Shown piece after piece: positions 8,703 through 17,043 of a stretch of DNA of 28,283 bases (position 1 is the stretch's first letter; each line of letters begins with the position of its first letter). The stretch is from UBA6183 sp964603255 (GTDB taxonomy: Bacteria > Bacteroidota > Bacteroidia > UKL13-3). The position numbers and the translations under genes were made by a program. The stretch lies in the NCBI GenBank assembly GCA_964603255.1, contig CAZRVA010000027.1:1-28283 (forward strand), read 5' to 3'. The notes beneath the pieces are model-generated. The model saw only the letters and a program-made list of their open reading frames with translations. It was not told the DNA's origin and searched no databases.

Positions 8703-10319
8703 ATGATTATGAAAAGAACATTATCCGCACTTACGTTTAGCCTTCTGGTTAGTGGCGTTTTTGCACAAGATACGTTGCGCGTTAACGAGTTTGACGTGAT
8801 AAAAGATTTTAAGCCAACCTTAACAGACATTATCAAAATACCTAGTAATCCAAACCCTGAAGTACCTGAAGTTAAAGCCCCAAGGTTAGATTATACTTTA
8901 CCTACTGTTAAATTAAATGCAGATCCTACAATATATACCATTAAGCCATTGGCTATGGGAACTGCGTTGTTGCCAAAATTAAAAAACAACTATTTTAGGT
9001 TGGGTTATGGGAATTACAGCTCGCCTATTGTTGAGGCATACTTAACAACAGTACGTAACAAAACTTCTCAAGCCGGTGTTTATGTAAAACATTTTAGTGC
9101 CAACCCAAGTGATAAACGTGCTTTTAGTAACAACTCGCTTAAACTTTGGGGCAAACGTTTTGTAAGCAAAGGTGCAATAACAACTGATGTAGCTTTTAAC
9201 CGTAATGTTATTCACTACTACGGGTATCAACCACAAACAACAGATATTAAAAAAGCAGATTTACGCAGGCAATATGCAGCGTTAGATTTACATGCAGGTT
9301 ACAGCAATATTATTAAAGATACTGCAAAACTGAAGTTTAATATGGACGCTAACTTCTATAACTTTGTAGATAACAACCAAAGTATAGAAAACGATTTTAA
9401 ACTAACAGGCAACTTCTCTAAACGTATTAATGGTAATCCACTTGAAGTTGGTTTGGGTGTAAACACAAACAATACCAAAACCAAAACTTACGACTACAAC
9501 CGTGTTTTTGTTGATGTAAATCCTGAGTATGCGTTAACTTTTCCAAAAGCATTTATCAAAATCGGGTTTAATTCTACTTTCTTTAACGACAGTCAAGGTA
9601 CTAAGTTTTTCTTCTTCCCTAAAGCAGAGGCTGCTTACCAAATCACACCAAAAACCATTACTGCTTATGCAGGTATAACAGGTAAATTAAACCGTACTAC
9701 TTATCGTGGTTTGGTAAACGAAAATCCTTTTATCAGCAACTTCTCTTTGTTTAATACCGAAAATAAGTTTGAAATTTATGGCGGTTTTAAAGGTGAGATC
9801 AGTGGCCAAACAAGTTTTATGCTCCAGTTTTCGCATGCTACAGTTCGTAACTTGTTGTTTTATGGGTTTGATTCTACCTCGCTTGGGCAAACAACTATTT
9901 TTGACAGTACCAATGCCGGTTTAACCAATATCAAAGCAGAATTAAACCATGAGTTTGGAGAGAAGTTTCACTTAAATTTTGTAATGAATTATTATGCATA
10001 CTCATTACAAATTACACAACCATATAGCCGCCCTACTTTTACCACCCGCACCAGTTTACTTTACAACATTGGCAGTAAATTTATTGTTAGGGCTGATGTG
10101 TATACCATGAACAAACGTAAATCGATAGAATTGATTGAAAAGAAAGAGTTCGATTTGAATACGATTACAGATTTAAACCTAAGTATTGATTACCGTTACA
10201 CCAAAAACGTAGGCTTATTTCTGATAATGAACAACTTAACCAACAACCAATACCAACGTTGGTACAATCATAAAGTTTACGGACTAAATATTTTAGGTGG
10301 ACTAAGTGTAACTTTCTGA
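8703..10319 (+). CDS. Plug-less outer-membrane beta-barrel protein (TonB-receptor-like barrel)
   Basis: A 538-residue protein with a signal peptide ending GVFAQ. ATG 8703 and ATG 8709 are both possible starts, and the second gives the cleaner signal sequence. A mature N-terminal segment rich in Pro/Val/Lys (residues about 22-80, including VIKDFKPTLTDIIKI) precedes roughly 450 residues of alternating aromatic/polar strands. The C-terminus ends LSVTF, a typical barrel-terminal Phe. No plug domain is visible, although the barrel resembles the C-terminal half of TonB-dependent receptors and database hits will probably be named so. The gene follows the TPR gene by 39 nt and is closed by a strong hairpin at 10341-10377. 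The N-terminal Pro-rich segment is a candidate docking site for the TPR partner (inference). Confidence 0.8.
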   Translation: MIMKRTLSALTFSLLVSGVFAQDTLRVNEFDVIKDFKPTLTDIIKIPSNPNPEVPEVKAPRLDYTLPTVKLNADPTIYTIKPLAMGTALLPKLKNNYFRLGYGNYSSPIVEAYLTTVRNKTSQAGVYVKHFSANPSDKRAFSNNSLKLWGKRFVSKGAITTDVAFNRNVIHYYGYQPQTTDIKKADLRRQYAALDLHAGYSNIIKDTAKLKFNMDANFYNFVDNNQSIENDFKLTGNFSKRINGNPLEVGLGVNTNNTKTKTYDYNRVFVDVNPEYALTFPKAFIKIGFNSTFFNDSQGTKFFFFPKAEAAYQITPKTITAYAGITGKLNRTTYRGLVNENPFISNFSLFNTENKFEIYGGFKGEISGQTSFMLQFSHATVRNLLFYGFDSTSLGQTTIFDSTNAGLTNIKAELNHEFGEKFHLNFVMNYYAYSLQITQPYSRPTFTTRTSLLYNIGSKFIVRADVYTMNKRKSIELIEKKEFDLNTITDLNLSIDYRYTKNVGLFLIMNNLTNNQYQRWYNHKVYGLNILGGLSVTF

Positions 10320-10340
10320 TAATAGGCATACTTACATTAA

Positions 10341-10377
10341 AAAGCCTGCTTTAGTTTGTTTAACTGAAGCAGGCTTT
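10341..10377 (+). terminator. Hairpin terminator after the plug-less barrel gene
   Basis: AAAGCCTGCTT (10341-10351) pairs with AAGCAGGCTTT (10367-10377). The stem continues through a T-G wobble (10352/10366) and AGTT/AACT around a 5-nt loop, about 16 bp in all, followed by the T-rich ATATTTT. It lies 22 nt after the barrel stop and only 17 nt before the next start codon. Confidence 0.75.
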
Positions 10378-10385
10378 ATATTTTG
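10355..10385 (+). promoter_or_regulatory. Predicted promoter overlapping the terminator, for the HU/SPOR gene
   Basis: TTTG (10355-10358) lies 18-20 nt before TATATTTTG (10377-10385), which matches TAnnTTTG with one mismatch or a one-base-short spacer. A start site here would give a leader of only a few nucleotides before ATG 10395. Moderate to low confidence. Confidence 0.35.
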
Positions 10386-10394
10386 CGGCTAAAT

Positions 10395-11654
10395 ATGTCA
10401 GCGCAAATTACATCACAAACCATTTGGAATAGCGTTAAAGAGCTGTTGCATAAGCACGATTGTGTGATTATGCCCAATTTTGGCGGCTTTGTGTGTAATC
10501 CTGAAAACGCGCGCATAGATCAAGTTTCTCATATCATAACTCCTCCTGCACGCAGGGTTATGTTTAACCAAAACTTAAAAACCAACGATGGCCTTCTGGT
10601 TCAATTTGTTGCACAAAACTTTGGTATAACATATAGCGAGGCTTTGAGAGTTATTGATGATTTGATTACCGATTTCAAAAACAAACTTGAGCAAACCAAG
10701 CAAATAGATATTGATACTTTTGGCACTTTCCGTTTAAATGCGGAAGCTAATTATGTGTTTTTACCCAACAAGCACAATACTTATCTTTATGCCTCGTTTG
10801 GTTTATTGCCATTACAAGCTACACCAGTTGCCGATTTTATTACAGGTGCTAAACGTACCCGTTTGTTTAAGGATAGAAAAGATATTAAACCTGTTGGCCG
10901 TAAACAAAAAGCCAAAAACATTGCACTTAAGGCATTAACCGCGGTTTTAGTGGTGATGTTGGGTTTAAATGCCTACATATTTTTAACAGACAGCAACTTG
11001 GCCGGTGGGGCAAAAATAAATACAACCGGAATTCATTCTTGGTTTGATTCATTGATGTCTAACGACAACAAACCTAATGAAGTTGTCACTCCTGAGCTTT
11101 CTGCAAAAACAGAAAAAGATACAGAAACAACTTACATTCCAGAGTCGCCTGTTGTGGTTGAAGAGGAAGTAATAACAGAAACTCCTGCTGAAACTGAATC
11201 AACCCAAGTAAATACAGTTGAAAACACTACATTAAACATTGCTGAGGCTTTTGCCTACAGTACCAAAAGTGCTCCTAACTTTGGTGGATATTTCTTTAAC
11301 GAGGATGGCTCGTTGGTTGAACCAACGCCAACAGAAGTTACTCAACCAATTGTTGAAGAAACCCCTGTGGTTAACCCCGAACCTGCAATTGAAGTTGCGG
11401 TAAGTGAAACCCGTGGCACTGCATTTTCGTACCATGTAATTGGTGGTGTATTTTGCAATGAAGCAAATGCACGCAAATTTTACAACATGCTTAAAGCAAA
11501 AGGATTTGATGCACAATTGCTGTTAAACAAAAAAATTAACTGCAACCGTGTTAGCTACCGCAAAGTAAGCAACCGCGAAGAGGCCTTACGTTTAATGGAT
11601 AGCATTAAATCTACCGAAAATCCTGAAGCTTGGGTATTACCGGTTAAAGAATAA
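10395..11654 (+). CDS. HU/CCDC81-like DNA-binding domain, membrane span and SPOR domain protein
   Basis: A 419-residue protein from ATG 10395 (in-frame TTG 10383 is less likely). Residues 1-140 match the paired prokaryotic HU-CCDC81 domains: HDCVIMPNFGGFVCNPENARID, then DTFGTFRLN and a short C-terminal strand region. A basic stretch (about 153-175) precedes a single membrane span (about 176-198). A Glu/Pro/Thr/Val-rich linker follows to about 340, then a C-terminal SPOR domain at about 343-419 (SYHVIGGVFCNEANARKFYNML). SPOR domains bind denuded septal peptidoglycan, and HU-fold domains bind DNA. The topology therefore predicts cytoplasmic DNA-facing and periplasmic septum-facing ends in one inner-membrane protein. 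It has a terminator immediately upstream, so it is probably regulated apart from the three genes before it. Domain calls are firm; the bridging role is inferred. Confidence 0.88.
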   Translation: MSAQITSQTIWNSVKELLHKHDCVIMPNFGGFVCNPENARIDQVSHIITPPARRVMFNQNLKTNDGLLVQFVAQNFGITYSEALRVIDDLITDFKNKLEQTKQIDIDTFGTFRLNAEANYVFLPNKHNTYLYASFGLLPLQATPVADFITGAKRTRLFKDRKDIKPVGRKQKAKNIALKALTAVLVVMLGLNAYIFLTDSNLAGGAKINTTGIHSWFDSLMSNDNKPNEVVTPELSAKTEKDTETTYIPESPVVVEEEVITETPAETESTQVNTVENTTLNIAEAFAYSTKSAPNFGGYFFNEDGSLVEPTPTEVTQPIVEETPVVNPEPAIEVAVSETRGTAFSYHVIGGVFCNEANARKFYNMLKAKGFDAQLLLNKKINCNRVSYRKVSNREEALRLMDSIKSTENPEAWVLPVKE

Positions 11655-11707
11655 CTTCTTTAGCTTATCATTGCACTATTAATTAACTGCTTATAAATCA
11701 TTATTGA

Positions 11708-12826
11708 ATGAAACACATTGTTGTTGCGTTTATACTTACGCTTGCTGCAATTCAGTTATCGGCACAAAATAAAAGGGCCAATAATGTGAGTTTGCTTTTG
11801 CCTTTTTGCAGCAAACAAATCATTGAAAACCCCAATTATAAAGATGCTGAATTGGGCAATATTTGCAGAGAATATTACCAAGGCGCTCTGATAGCATTAG
11901 ATTCTTTTGAACGTGCAGGAGTAAAAGTTAGGCTTAGTGTTTTTGATACCGAAAACGATAGCATGACTGTTGTGCGCATCATGCAGAAAACATCATTTAA
12001 AGAAAGTGAATTAATCATTGGGCCGGTTCGTCAGGGTGGAAATCAAGTACTTTCGCAGTTTTGCAAAAAGAACGAAGTGTACCACGTTTCTCCGTTAATG
12101 ACATTCAGCAAAATTAAAATGGATGATCCGTTTTGGATTTCAGCCAACCCAGACTTGCCCACTTATGCCAACATCATATTAAAACAAATTTTAACGGCTG
12201 ATACCGCTGCAAATATTATTGTGGTGTACGATAAATCTATTGTTGGTAAAAGTATAGGACAAGCCTTTAAAACGCTTGCTGCCAATAAAAAACTCCGCAT
12301 TCGCGTATTGGAACACAACTCGGCATTGGATTTAAAATTGTATGCATCCACTCTTTATGCAAATCATATTGTAGTTGCTGCTACACAAGAAAATGCAGTG
12401 TTAAGTACATTACGCAATATGGGAGATACATCAACCATCAATAAACTTACTACCTATGGTTTAATGCAGTGGTTTGAGTTTAAAAATGTAGATTACAACC
12501 TTTACCAACGTTGCAACTTATCGGTTTTTAGTCCGTATTACACCGATTACAGCCGTGATGAAGTGAAACAATTTGTGGCTAAATACCGTGAGCGTTTTAG
12601 CACAGAACCTACCGAGGCTGCCATTAAAGGTTACGACCAAATGTTAATGTTTACCGATGCATTAAATCAGAATGGTAAAAAGTTTATGGATAAGTTGGCT
12701 GATAAGTCGATTCCAACTTTAGGTACTACTTTTAAGTTTGTTAAACACAAAGAAAGCAACAGCTATCAAACAAGTTACTTAAACCTATTGAAGTTGGAAA
12801 ACTTCACCCTAAAAAAGGTTAACTAA
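11708..12826 (+). CDS. Periplasmic-binding-protein type 1 fold protein (substrate-binding/LpoA-like)
   Basis: A 372-residue secreted protein. The signal peptide (1-20, ending LSAQ) leads straight into a type-1 periplasmic-binding fold: VSLLLPFC, then YYQGALIALDSFERAGV, LSVFDTENDS and LIIGPVRQGG, followed by a second lobe with IIVVYDKSIVGKS and an EAAIKGYDQMLMFTDAL helix. This fold is shared by branched-chain amino-acid binding proteins and by the C-terminal domain of LpoA, the outer-membrane activator of penicillin-binding protein PBP1A. In Bacteroidota, related proteins often carry LysM peptidoglycan-binding repeats; none is seen here. No ABC permease or ATPase is adjacent, which argues against a simple transporter role. 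It follows the SPOR gene by 53 nt. Its last 8 bases overlap the convergent HD-domain gene. Confidence 0.78.
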   Translation: MKHIVVAFILTLAAIQLSAQNKRANNVSLLLPFCSKQIIENPNYKDAELGNICREYYQGALIALDSFERAGVKVRLSVFDTENDSMTVVRIMQKTSFKESELIIGPVRQGGNQVLSQFCKKNEVYHVSPLMTFSKIKMDDPFWISANPDLPTYANIILKQILTADTAANIIVVYDKSIVGKSIGQAFKTLAANKKLRIRVLEHNSALDLKLYASTLYANHIVVAATQENAVLSTLRNMGDTSTINKLTTYGLMQWFEFKNVDYNLYQRCNLSVFSPYYTDYSRDEVKQFVAKYRERFSTEPTEAAIKGYDQMLMFTDALNQNGKKFMDKLADKSIPTLGTTFKFVKHKESNSYQTSYLNLLKLENFTLKKVN

Positions 12827-13463
12827 GTCCCTCCCACTCTTTGTAAAACTGAGCTAAAAACTGTTCCATAAAAGCATGCCTATCTTCGGCCATTTGTTTG
12901 GCAGTGTTGGTATGCATGGTATCTTTTAGCAACAATAACTTCTCGTAAAAGTGATTGATAGTTGGCGCAGTGCTGTTTTTATAAGCCTCTTTATCGGTGT
13001 ATTGTTGTGGTTTGATGTCGGGATTGTAAATGGCCCTGTTTTTAAAACCACCGTAATTAAATGTACGGGCAATACCAATGGCACCAATGGCATCTAACCT
13101 ATCGGCATCTTGCACTACCAACATTTCTTTAGATGAAAACGAAACACCTTCAAACGATTGTTTAAACGACATGTGTTTAATGATATTCACCACATGATTA
13201 ATTACCAATTCGTCAACACCAATATCAGTTAAAAATAGCTGCGCCTTTTGCGGACCAATATTTTCATCACCGGCATAAAATTTCGGGTCGGCAATATCAT
13301 GCAACAAAGCAGCTAACTCAACCACCATAACATCTACATATTCTTTAGCAGCAATAGTTTTAGCGTTATTCCAAACACGGTATACGTGCCACCAATCATG
13401 ACCACCCTCTGCTTGCTGTAGCTCTTGTTTTACATAAGCCTCTGTTTTATCTATCCAGTTCAA
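12819..13463 (-). CDS. HD-domain phosphohydrolase (YedJ/YpgQ type)
   Basis: A 214-residue cytoplasmic protein with a complete HD metal site: H22-D23 and H26 (GHDWWHVYRV), H55-D56 (LAALLHDIADP) and the later Asp cluster D119/D121/D124 (QDADRLDAIGAIGIAR). The layout matches the YedJ/YpgQ branch, some of whose members hydrolyse nucleotides; the substrate here cannot be told from sequence. The gene follows the M1 peptidase by 14 nt and is likely in the same transcript. Its stop codon overlaps the convergent binding-protein gene by 8 bp, leaving no room for a conventional terminator between them. Confidence 0.88.
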   Translation of the reverse strand: MNWIDKTEAYVKQELQQAEGGHDWWHVYRVWNNAKTIAAKEYVDVMVVELAALLHDIADPKFYAGDENIGPQKAQLFLTDIGVDELVINHVVNIIKHMSFKQSFEGVSFSSKEMLVVQDADRLDAIGAIGIARTFNYGGFKNRAIYNPDIKPQQYTDKEAYKNSTAPTINHFYEKLLLLKDTMHTNTAKQMAEDRHAFMEQFLAQFYKEWEGLS

Positions 13464-13477
13464 TTCAATTTACTTAA

Positions 13478-16075
13478 CTACTTCACAATACTTTGATAAG
13501 CATCCATCATCATTCGCACTTCCAAAATTTGCTCATCAATTTGTTTAATTTTCACTTCGTCTTTTTTAGCTTTTAATTTTTGTTCTTCTAAGTTAGCCAA
13601 CTTATCTTTCCATGGCGCTTGCATATAGTTTATCCATGTTGGCATTAAGTTTCTCATGCCTTTATCAGTAGTGGTTTGATAAAAGTTTTTTAAACCAACA
13701 ATAGCTTTTTGCTGCACAGCTTTATCGGCCATTTGTAGGTATTGTACATATTGATTCATAAATGCAAAACGGAAAAATCCTAACTTACCCATCCAGCGTT
13801 CAAAATAACTTACCTCATCGCTTGTAGAATAATCAGCTAAAATACCTGCAATACTTAATTGCAATTTCGCATTGTTAATGTGCGTAAACTTTTGGATGTA
13901 CGATTTTGCCAAAACAGAATCAACCGAAGCCAATGCTTGTAAACCGGCACTTACCACACTGTATGCCGAATCGTTTATGGCAGTTTGATAAACTACAGCA
14001 TGTTTTGATGGATTGTTTTGTGCAAGCAATGTAACAGCCTCTGCGCGGTTTGCCGATTTATCATCCTTAACAGCCAATTCGGCTAATTTAGCATCAAACA
14101 ATATGCGTTGAGTTGGATGTAATTTTTCTACAGCACTTAAACCCAAATCTCTTACGCCCCAAAACTCATGATTTAACAGGTAATTGATAGTTTCTTCTTC
14201 ATTTGCAGTAATCGAATCATTCATATTATCAAGCCAAACATTTACCGCATAATATTTATCCATAAACAAAGGCGTTTCCATAATGGCAGCCTTATACTCG
14301 CTTGATGGTTTATTGTCTTGAATGACGGCCAATAAACATCTATCAGCATCAACATTTACAAACTTAATTCTTGCATCAGTTGTAAACTCAAATGTTTGTT
14401 GTTTTTCAGTAACTGTAATGCTTTCTTTTTTCACTCCATTTTCGGTGTACACATCAACCTTAATAGGCAATTTGTAAACCCCCATGGTGCTGTCTTGCTT
14501 CTGCGTGATGGTTAACTTTACCGATTGTTTGGTGTCGTTATAAGTGTAGTTATATTCTAAAATTGGATGACCCGCTTTTAAAAACCACTGGTTAAAAAAC
14601 CAATTTAAATCCTTACCGGTTACTTCTTCAAAAGCCATGCGTAAATCGGCTAACTCGGCTGTTTTGAATGCATTTTTAGTTAAATATAATTTTAACGATT
14701 CAAAAAATGCTTCATCGCCAATGTGCTTACGCAGCATGTGTAAAATCAAACTTCCTTTTTGGTAACTCACCACATCAAACATATCATCACGGCTGCCATA
14801 GTGGTAACGAATAGGTTCAACTTTGTGCTTATTTTTTTGATTTAAGTATGCTCTTAAGTTGTTGTTAAACTCACAATCAGCTTCCATTAAACCGTATTTA
14901 TTTTCTTGCCAAATGTACTCTCCATAGGTTGCAAAACTTTCGTTTAATGGAATGTTGCTCCAGCTTTCGCAAGTCACTAAATCGCCAAACCAATGATGAA
15001 ACAACTCGTGTGCAATAATATCTTCATGTGGATTGTCCAAATGTTCCCTGTGGTCATGCTGTAATAAATCGTAATGAATAACTGCAGATGTATTTTCCAT
15101 AGCCCCACTCACAAAATCGCGTACCACAATTTGGCTGTATTTATTCCAAGGGTAATCAACGCCTAACTTTTTGCTAAACACTTCCATCATTTCAGGTGTA
15201 TTACCAAACACCATCTTGGCATATTTTTTATACTCTGGCTCCACGTAGTAATCAACTGCTATACTATCACGCCAGTAATCTTTAACCTGTGCAAACTCGC
15301 CCACAGCAAGCATTACAAGGTATGGTGCATGCGGTTTGGTTTGTTTCCAAAAATCAGTTCGTGTGCCATCAGGATTATTTTTGCTCATCATCAATTCACC
15401 ATTGCTTAGGGTGATGTCTTTATCATCAACAGTAATGGCAATTTCTTGTGTTATTTTTTCGTTTGGCGCATCAATGGTAGGGAACCAACACGAGTTAGAT
15501 TGCGTTTCACCTTGTGTCCAAATTTGGCGTGGTTTATCTTTTTCTGTTCCAAGTGGGTTAATAAAGTATAAACCTTTATCATCTTTTATGGCAACACCCT
15601 TCATTCCTTTAATTTCATTGGGCTTGGCCACGTAATCAATAAACAACTTAAAGCTTTGTTTGCGGGTATAAGTCTTATCTAAAAACACCAACAACTTCTC
15701 GCCATTGTAGTTGTACTTTAAGTTTGTGGTATCACTCCCATTTAATAACGCCACTTGTTTTATATCAAACCCACGGGCATCTAACTCAACCGATTTTAAA
15801 TCGTAAAAATATGGACGAGCAATTAAAATAGCTTTACCCAATACATGTTGCTTTTGGTAATTAAAGCTTACGGCTAGTTTCATGTGCTCCAAATCAATGT
15901 GCCTTTCGGTTGTTTCGCGGTATGGACCTTTAACTACCGGCCTAACCGTTACAGCGCTTAATTCACTTTTTTGTATTGGATTGTTTGATGATGAACTGTT
16001 TTTATTTACTTTGCATGCTGTAATTGTAATTGCACTTGCAACAGCTAATAAATATGTTTTGTTAATGCTGATCAT
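13478..16075 (-). CDS. M1-family metallopeptidase (aminopeptidase N-like), predicted lipoprotein
   Basis: An 865-residue zinc aminopeptidase. The exopeptidase motif GAMEN is at 324-328. The zinc site HELFH is at 356-360 with the third ligand E379, giving the canonical HEXXH-X18-E. The catalytic Tyr region (VSYQKGS) follows about 60 residues later. An N-terminal beta-saddle domain precedes the catalytic domain, and a helical HEAT-like domain fills the C-terminal third. The N-terminus is a hydrophobic signal ending ITAC (Cys21), followed by a Ser/Asn-rich spacer, so the enzyme is probably lipid-anchored in the envelope and works on exported or imported peptides. The HD-phosphohydrolase gene follows after 14 nt; the functional link is not obvious. 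Divergent from the biotin-carrier gene across a 41-bp gap. Confidence 0.95.
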   Translation of the reverse strand: MISINKTYLLAVASAITITACKVNKNSSSSNNPIQKSELSAVTVRPVVKGPYRETTERHIDLEHMKLAVSFNYQKQHVLGKAILIARPYFYDLKSVELDARGFDIKQVALLNGSDTTNLKYNYNGEKLLVFLDKTYTRKQSFKLFIDYVAKPNEIKGMKGVAIKDDKGLYFINPLGTEKDKPRQIWTQGETQSNSCWFPTIDAPNEKITQEIAITVDDKDITLSNGELMMSKNNPDGTRTDFWKQTKPHAPYLVMLAVGEFAQVKDYWRDSIAVDYYVEPEYKKYAKMVFGNTPEMMEVFSKKLGVDYPWNKYSQIVVRDFVSGAMENTSAVIHYDLLQHDHREHLDNPHEDIIAHELFHHWFGDLVTCESWSNIPLNESFATYGEYIWQENKYGLMEADCEFNNNLRAYLNQKNKHKVEPIRYHYGSRDDMFDVVSYQKGSLILHMLRKHIGDEAFFESLKLYLTKNAFKTAELADLRMAFEEVTGKDLNWFFNQWFLKAGHPILEYNYTYNDTKQSVKLTITQKQDSTMGVYKLPIKVDVYTENGVKKESITVTEKQQTFEFTTDARIKFVNVDADRCLLAVIQDNKPSSEYKAAIMETPLFMDKYYAVNVWLDNMNDSITANEEETINYLLNHEFWGVRDLGLSAVEKLHPTQRILFDAKLAELAVKDDKSANRAEAVTLLAQNNPSKHAVVYQTAINDSAYSVVSAGLQALASVDSVLAKSYIQKFTHINNAKLQLSIAGILADYSTSDEVSYFERWMGKLGFFRFAFMNQYVQYLQMADKAVQQKAIVGLKNFYQTTTDKGMRNLMPTWINYMQAPWKDKLANLEEQKLKAKKDEVKIKQIDEQILEVRMMMDAYQSIVK

Positions 16076-16116
16076 GGGTTACAATTAAACAATAAAAACT
16101 TAAACAATAAAATAAA

Positions 16117-16617
16117 ATGATTACCGCCAAAGTAAACGATAATAAACAATTTGAAATTGATACAAAATCGAATAATATTACACTTAACGGTGAAGTAGTT
16201 ACCCCAGATTGGACCCAAATTGGCGAACATAAATACCATGCTATCATCAACAACCAATCACTTACAATTGAGTTAGGAAGTATTGATGAAACAGGAAAAC
16301 AATTAAGTGTAATAGTTAATGGGGTGAAGTATCAGGTTGCTATACAAAATCAGTTTGATGCCTTACTTAAACAGTTGGGTATGGATAAACTTGCAGCAGG
16401 TAAGGTAAACAATTTGAAGGCTCCAATGCCTGGCTTGGTTTTGCGCATGAATGTGGCAGTTGGAGATACCGTTAAGAAAGGCGATGCACTTTTGGTGTTG
16501 GAGGCTATGAAAATGGAGAATGTAATTAAAGCTGCCGGAGATGGTGTTGTTAAAAAGATAAACGTTTCCGAAAAAACAGCGGTAGAAAAAGGTGCTGTTT
16601 TAATTGAGTTTGAATAA
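16117..16617 (+). CDS. Biotin carboxyl carrier protein subunit (biotinyl/lipoyl-attachment domain)
   Basis: A 166-residue protein whose C-terminal half (about 98-166) is a biotinyl domain with the attachment motif EAMKME, biotin lysine K132. The preceding KAPMPGLVLRMNVAVGDTVKKGD is typical of carrier subunits of acyl-CoA or pyruvate/oxaloacetate carboxylases. The N-terminal half has a beta-rich extension like that of propionyl/acetyl-CoA carboxylase carrier subunits. No biotin carboxylase or carboxyltransferase gene is adjacent, so the substrate of the parent enzyme is not known from context. The gene stands alone: divergent M1 peptidase upstream and a strong terminator downstream. Confidence 0.9.
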   Translation: MITAKVNDNKQFEIDTKSNNITLNGEVVTPDWTQIGEHKYHAIINNQSLTIELGSIDETGKQLSVIVNGVKYQVAIQNQFDALLKQLGMDKLAAGKVNNLKAPMPGLVLRMNVAVGDTVKKGDALLVLEAMKMENVIKAAGDGVVKKINVSEKTAVEKGAVLIEFE

Positions 16618-16638
16618 AACTCTAACTAAACCTATAAA

Positions 16639-16675
16639 AAAACACCCCGAATACCAGAAGCATTCGGGGTGTTTT
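16639..16675 (+). terminator. Strong Rho-independent terminator after the biotin carrier gene
   Basis: AAAACACCCCGAAT (16639-16652) pairs perfectly with ATTCGGGGTGTTTT (16662-16675), a 14-bp stem with a 9-nt loop followed by TATTTT-type sequence. A/T tracts flank both sides, so it could also stop minus-strand transcription from the sigma-factor operon, which ends at 16708. Confidence 0.93.
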
Positions 16676-16707
16676 ATTTTGTAAACAACAAACAATATCT
16701 GCCGGCA

Positions 16708-16944
16708 CTAAGCGTGTTCCAATTCCTGAGATTTTGCCGAATACTCCAAAATCAATTGTATAGATGTTGGGTTGGCATCCAACTCTGCCTCTTCTAAAAA
16801 ACTAATGGTCTCGGCATAATCATTCAACTCCTGTTGTAAGTCGTTGTTTAAACTCAATTCTTCCAGCAAGCTGTTTTTGGCTGCAGGTTCAAGTTCGTTG
16901 TACAATAAGGCTATTAACTGGTTAGGTGTAGATTTTTGTGGCAT
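16708..16944 (-). CDS. Small acidic helical protein, candidate ECF sigma-factor partner
   Basis: A 78-residue, Leu/Glu-rich, mostly helical protein with no signal peptide, no membrane span and no Cys or His arrangement for a zinc-binding anti-sigma domain (it has a single His, near the C-terminus). It lies 99 nt downstream of the ECF sigma gene on the same strand. Its layout (LYNEL then LLEELSLNNDLQQELNDY, ending with SIQLILEYS) resembles small proteins I recall as often encoded after Bacteroidota ECF sigma genes. A regulator that binds the sigma factor is the natural guess, but no family with proven function can be named. Operon membership is likely, although a hairpin lies in the gap. Confidence 0.65.
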   Translation of the reverse strand: MPQKSTPNQLIALLYNELEPAAKNSLLEELSLNNDLQQELNDYAETISFLEEAELDANPTSIQLILEYSAKSQELEHA

Positions 16945-16985
16945 AGGCCTGTTTTATTTTTAAGTTCAGTAATAAAACGCAGCCA

Positions 16986-17004
16986 CTTACAACTTTATTG
17001 TAAG
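16986..17004 (-). other. Hairpin between the ECF sigma gene and its small neighbour
   Basis: CTTACAA (16986-16992) and TTGTAAG (16998-17004) form a 7-bp stem with a 5-nt loop. No T-run follows on the minus strand, so it is more likely an mRNA stability or partial-attenuation element than a full terminator. Confidence 0.3.
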
Positions 17005-17043
17005 CCAAATTAAAATCAACACAAAATCCTATTTAACAGCACT

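Noticed and set aside
3282..10319. SusCD polysaccharide-utilisation locus
   Set aside because: There is no SusD-like lipoprotein, glycoside hydrolase, or dedicated sensor/anti-sigma pair beside the receptor, and the second barrel has no plug domain.
11708..12826. Amino-acid ABC transporter locus
   Set aside because: Only a binding-fold protein is present, with no permease or ATPase gene near it.
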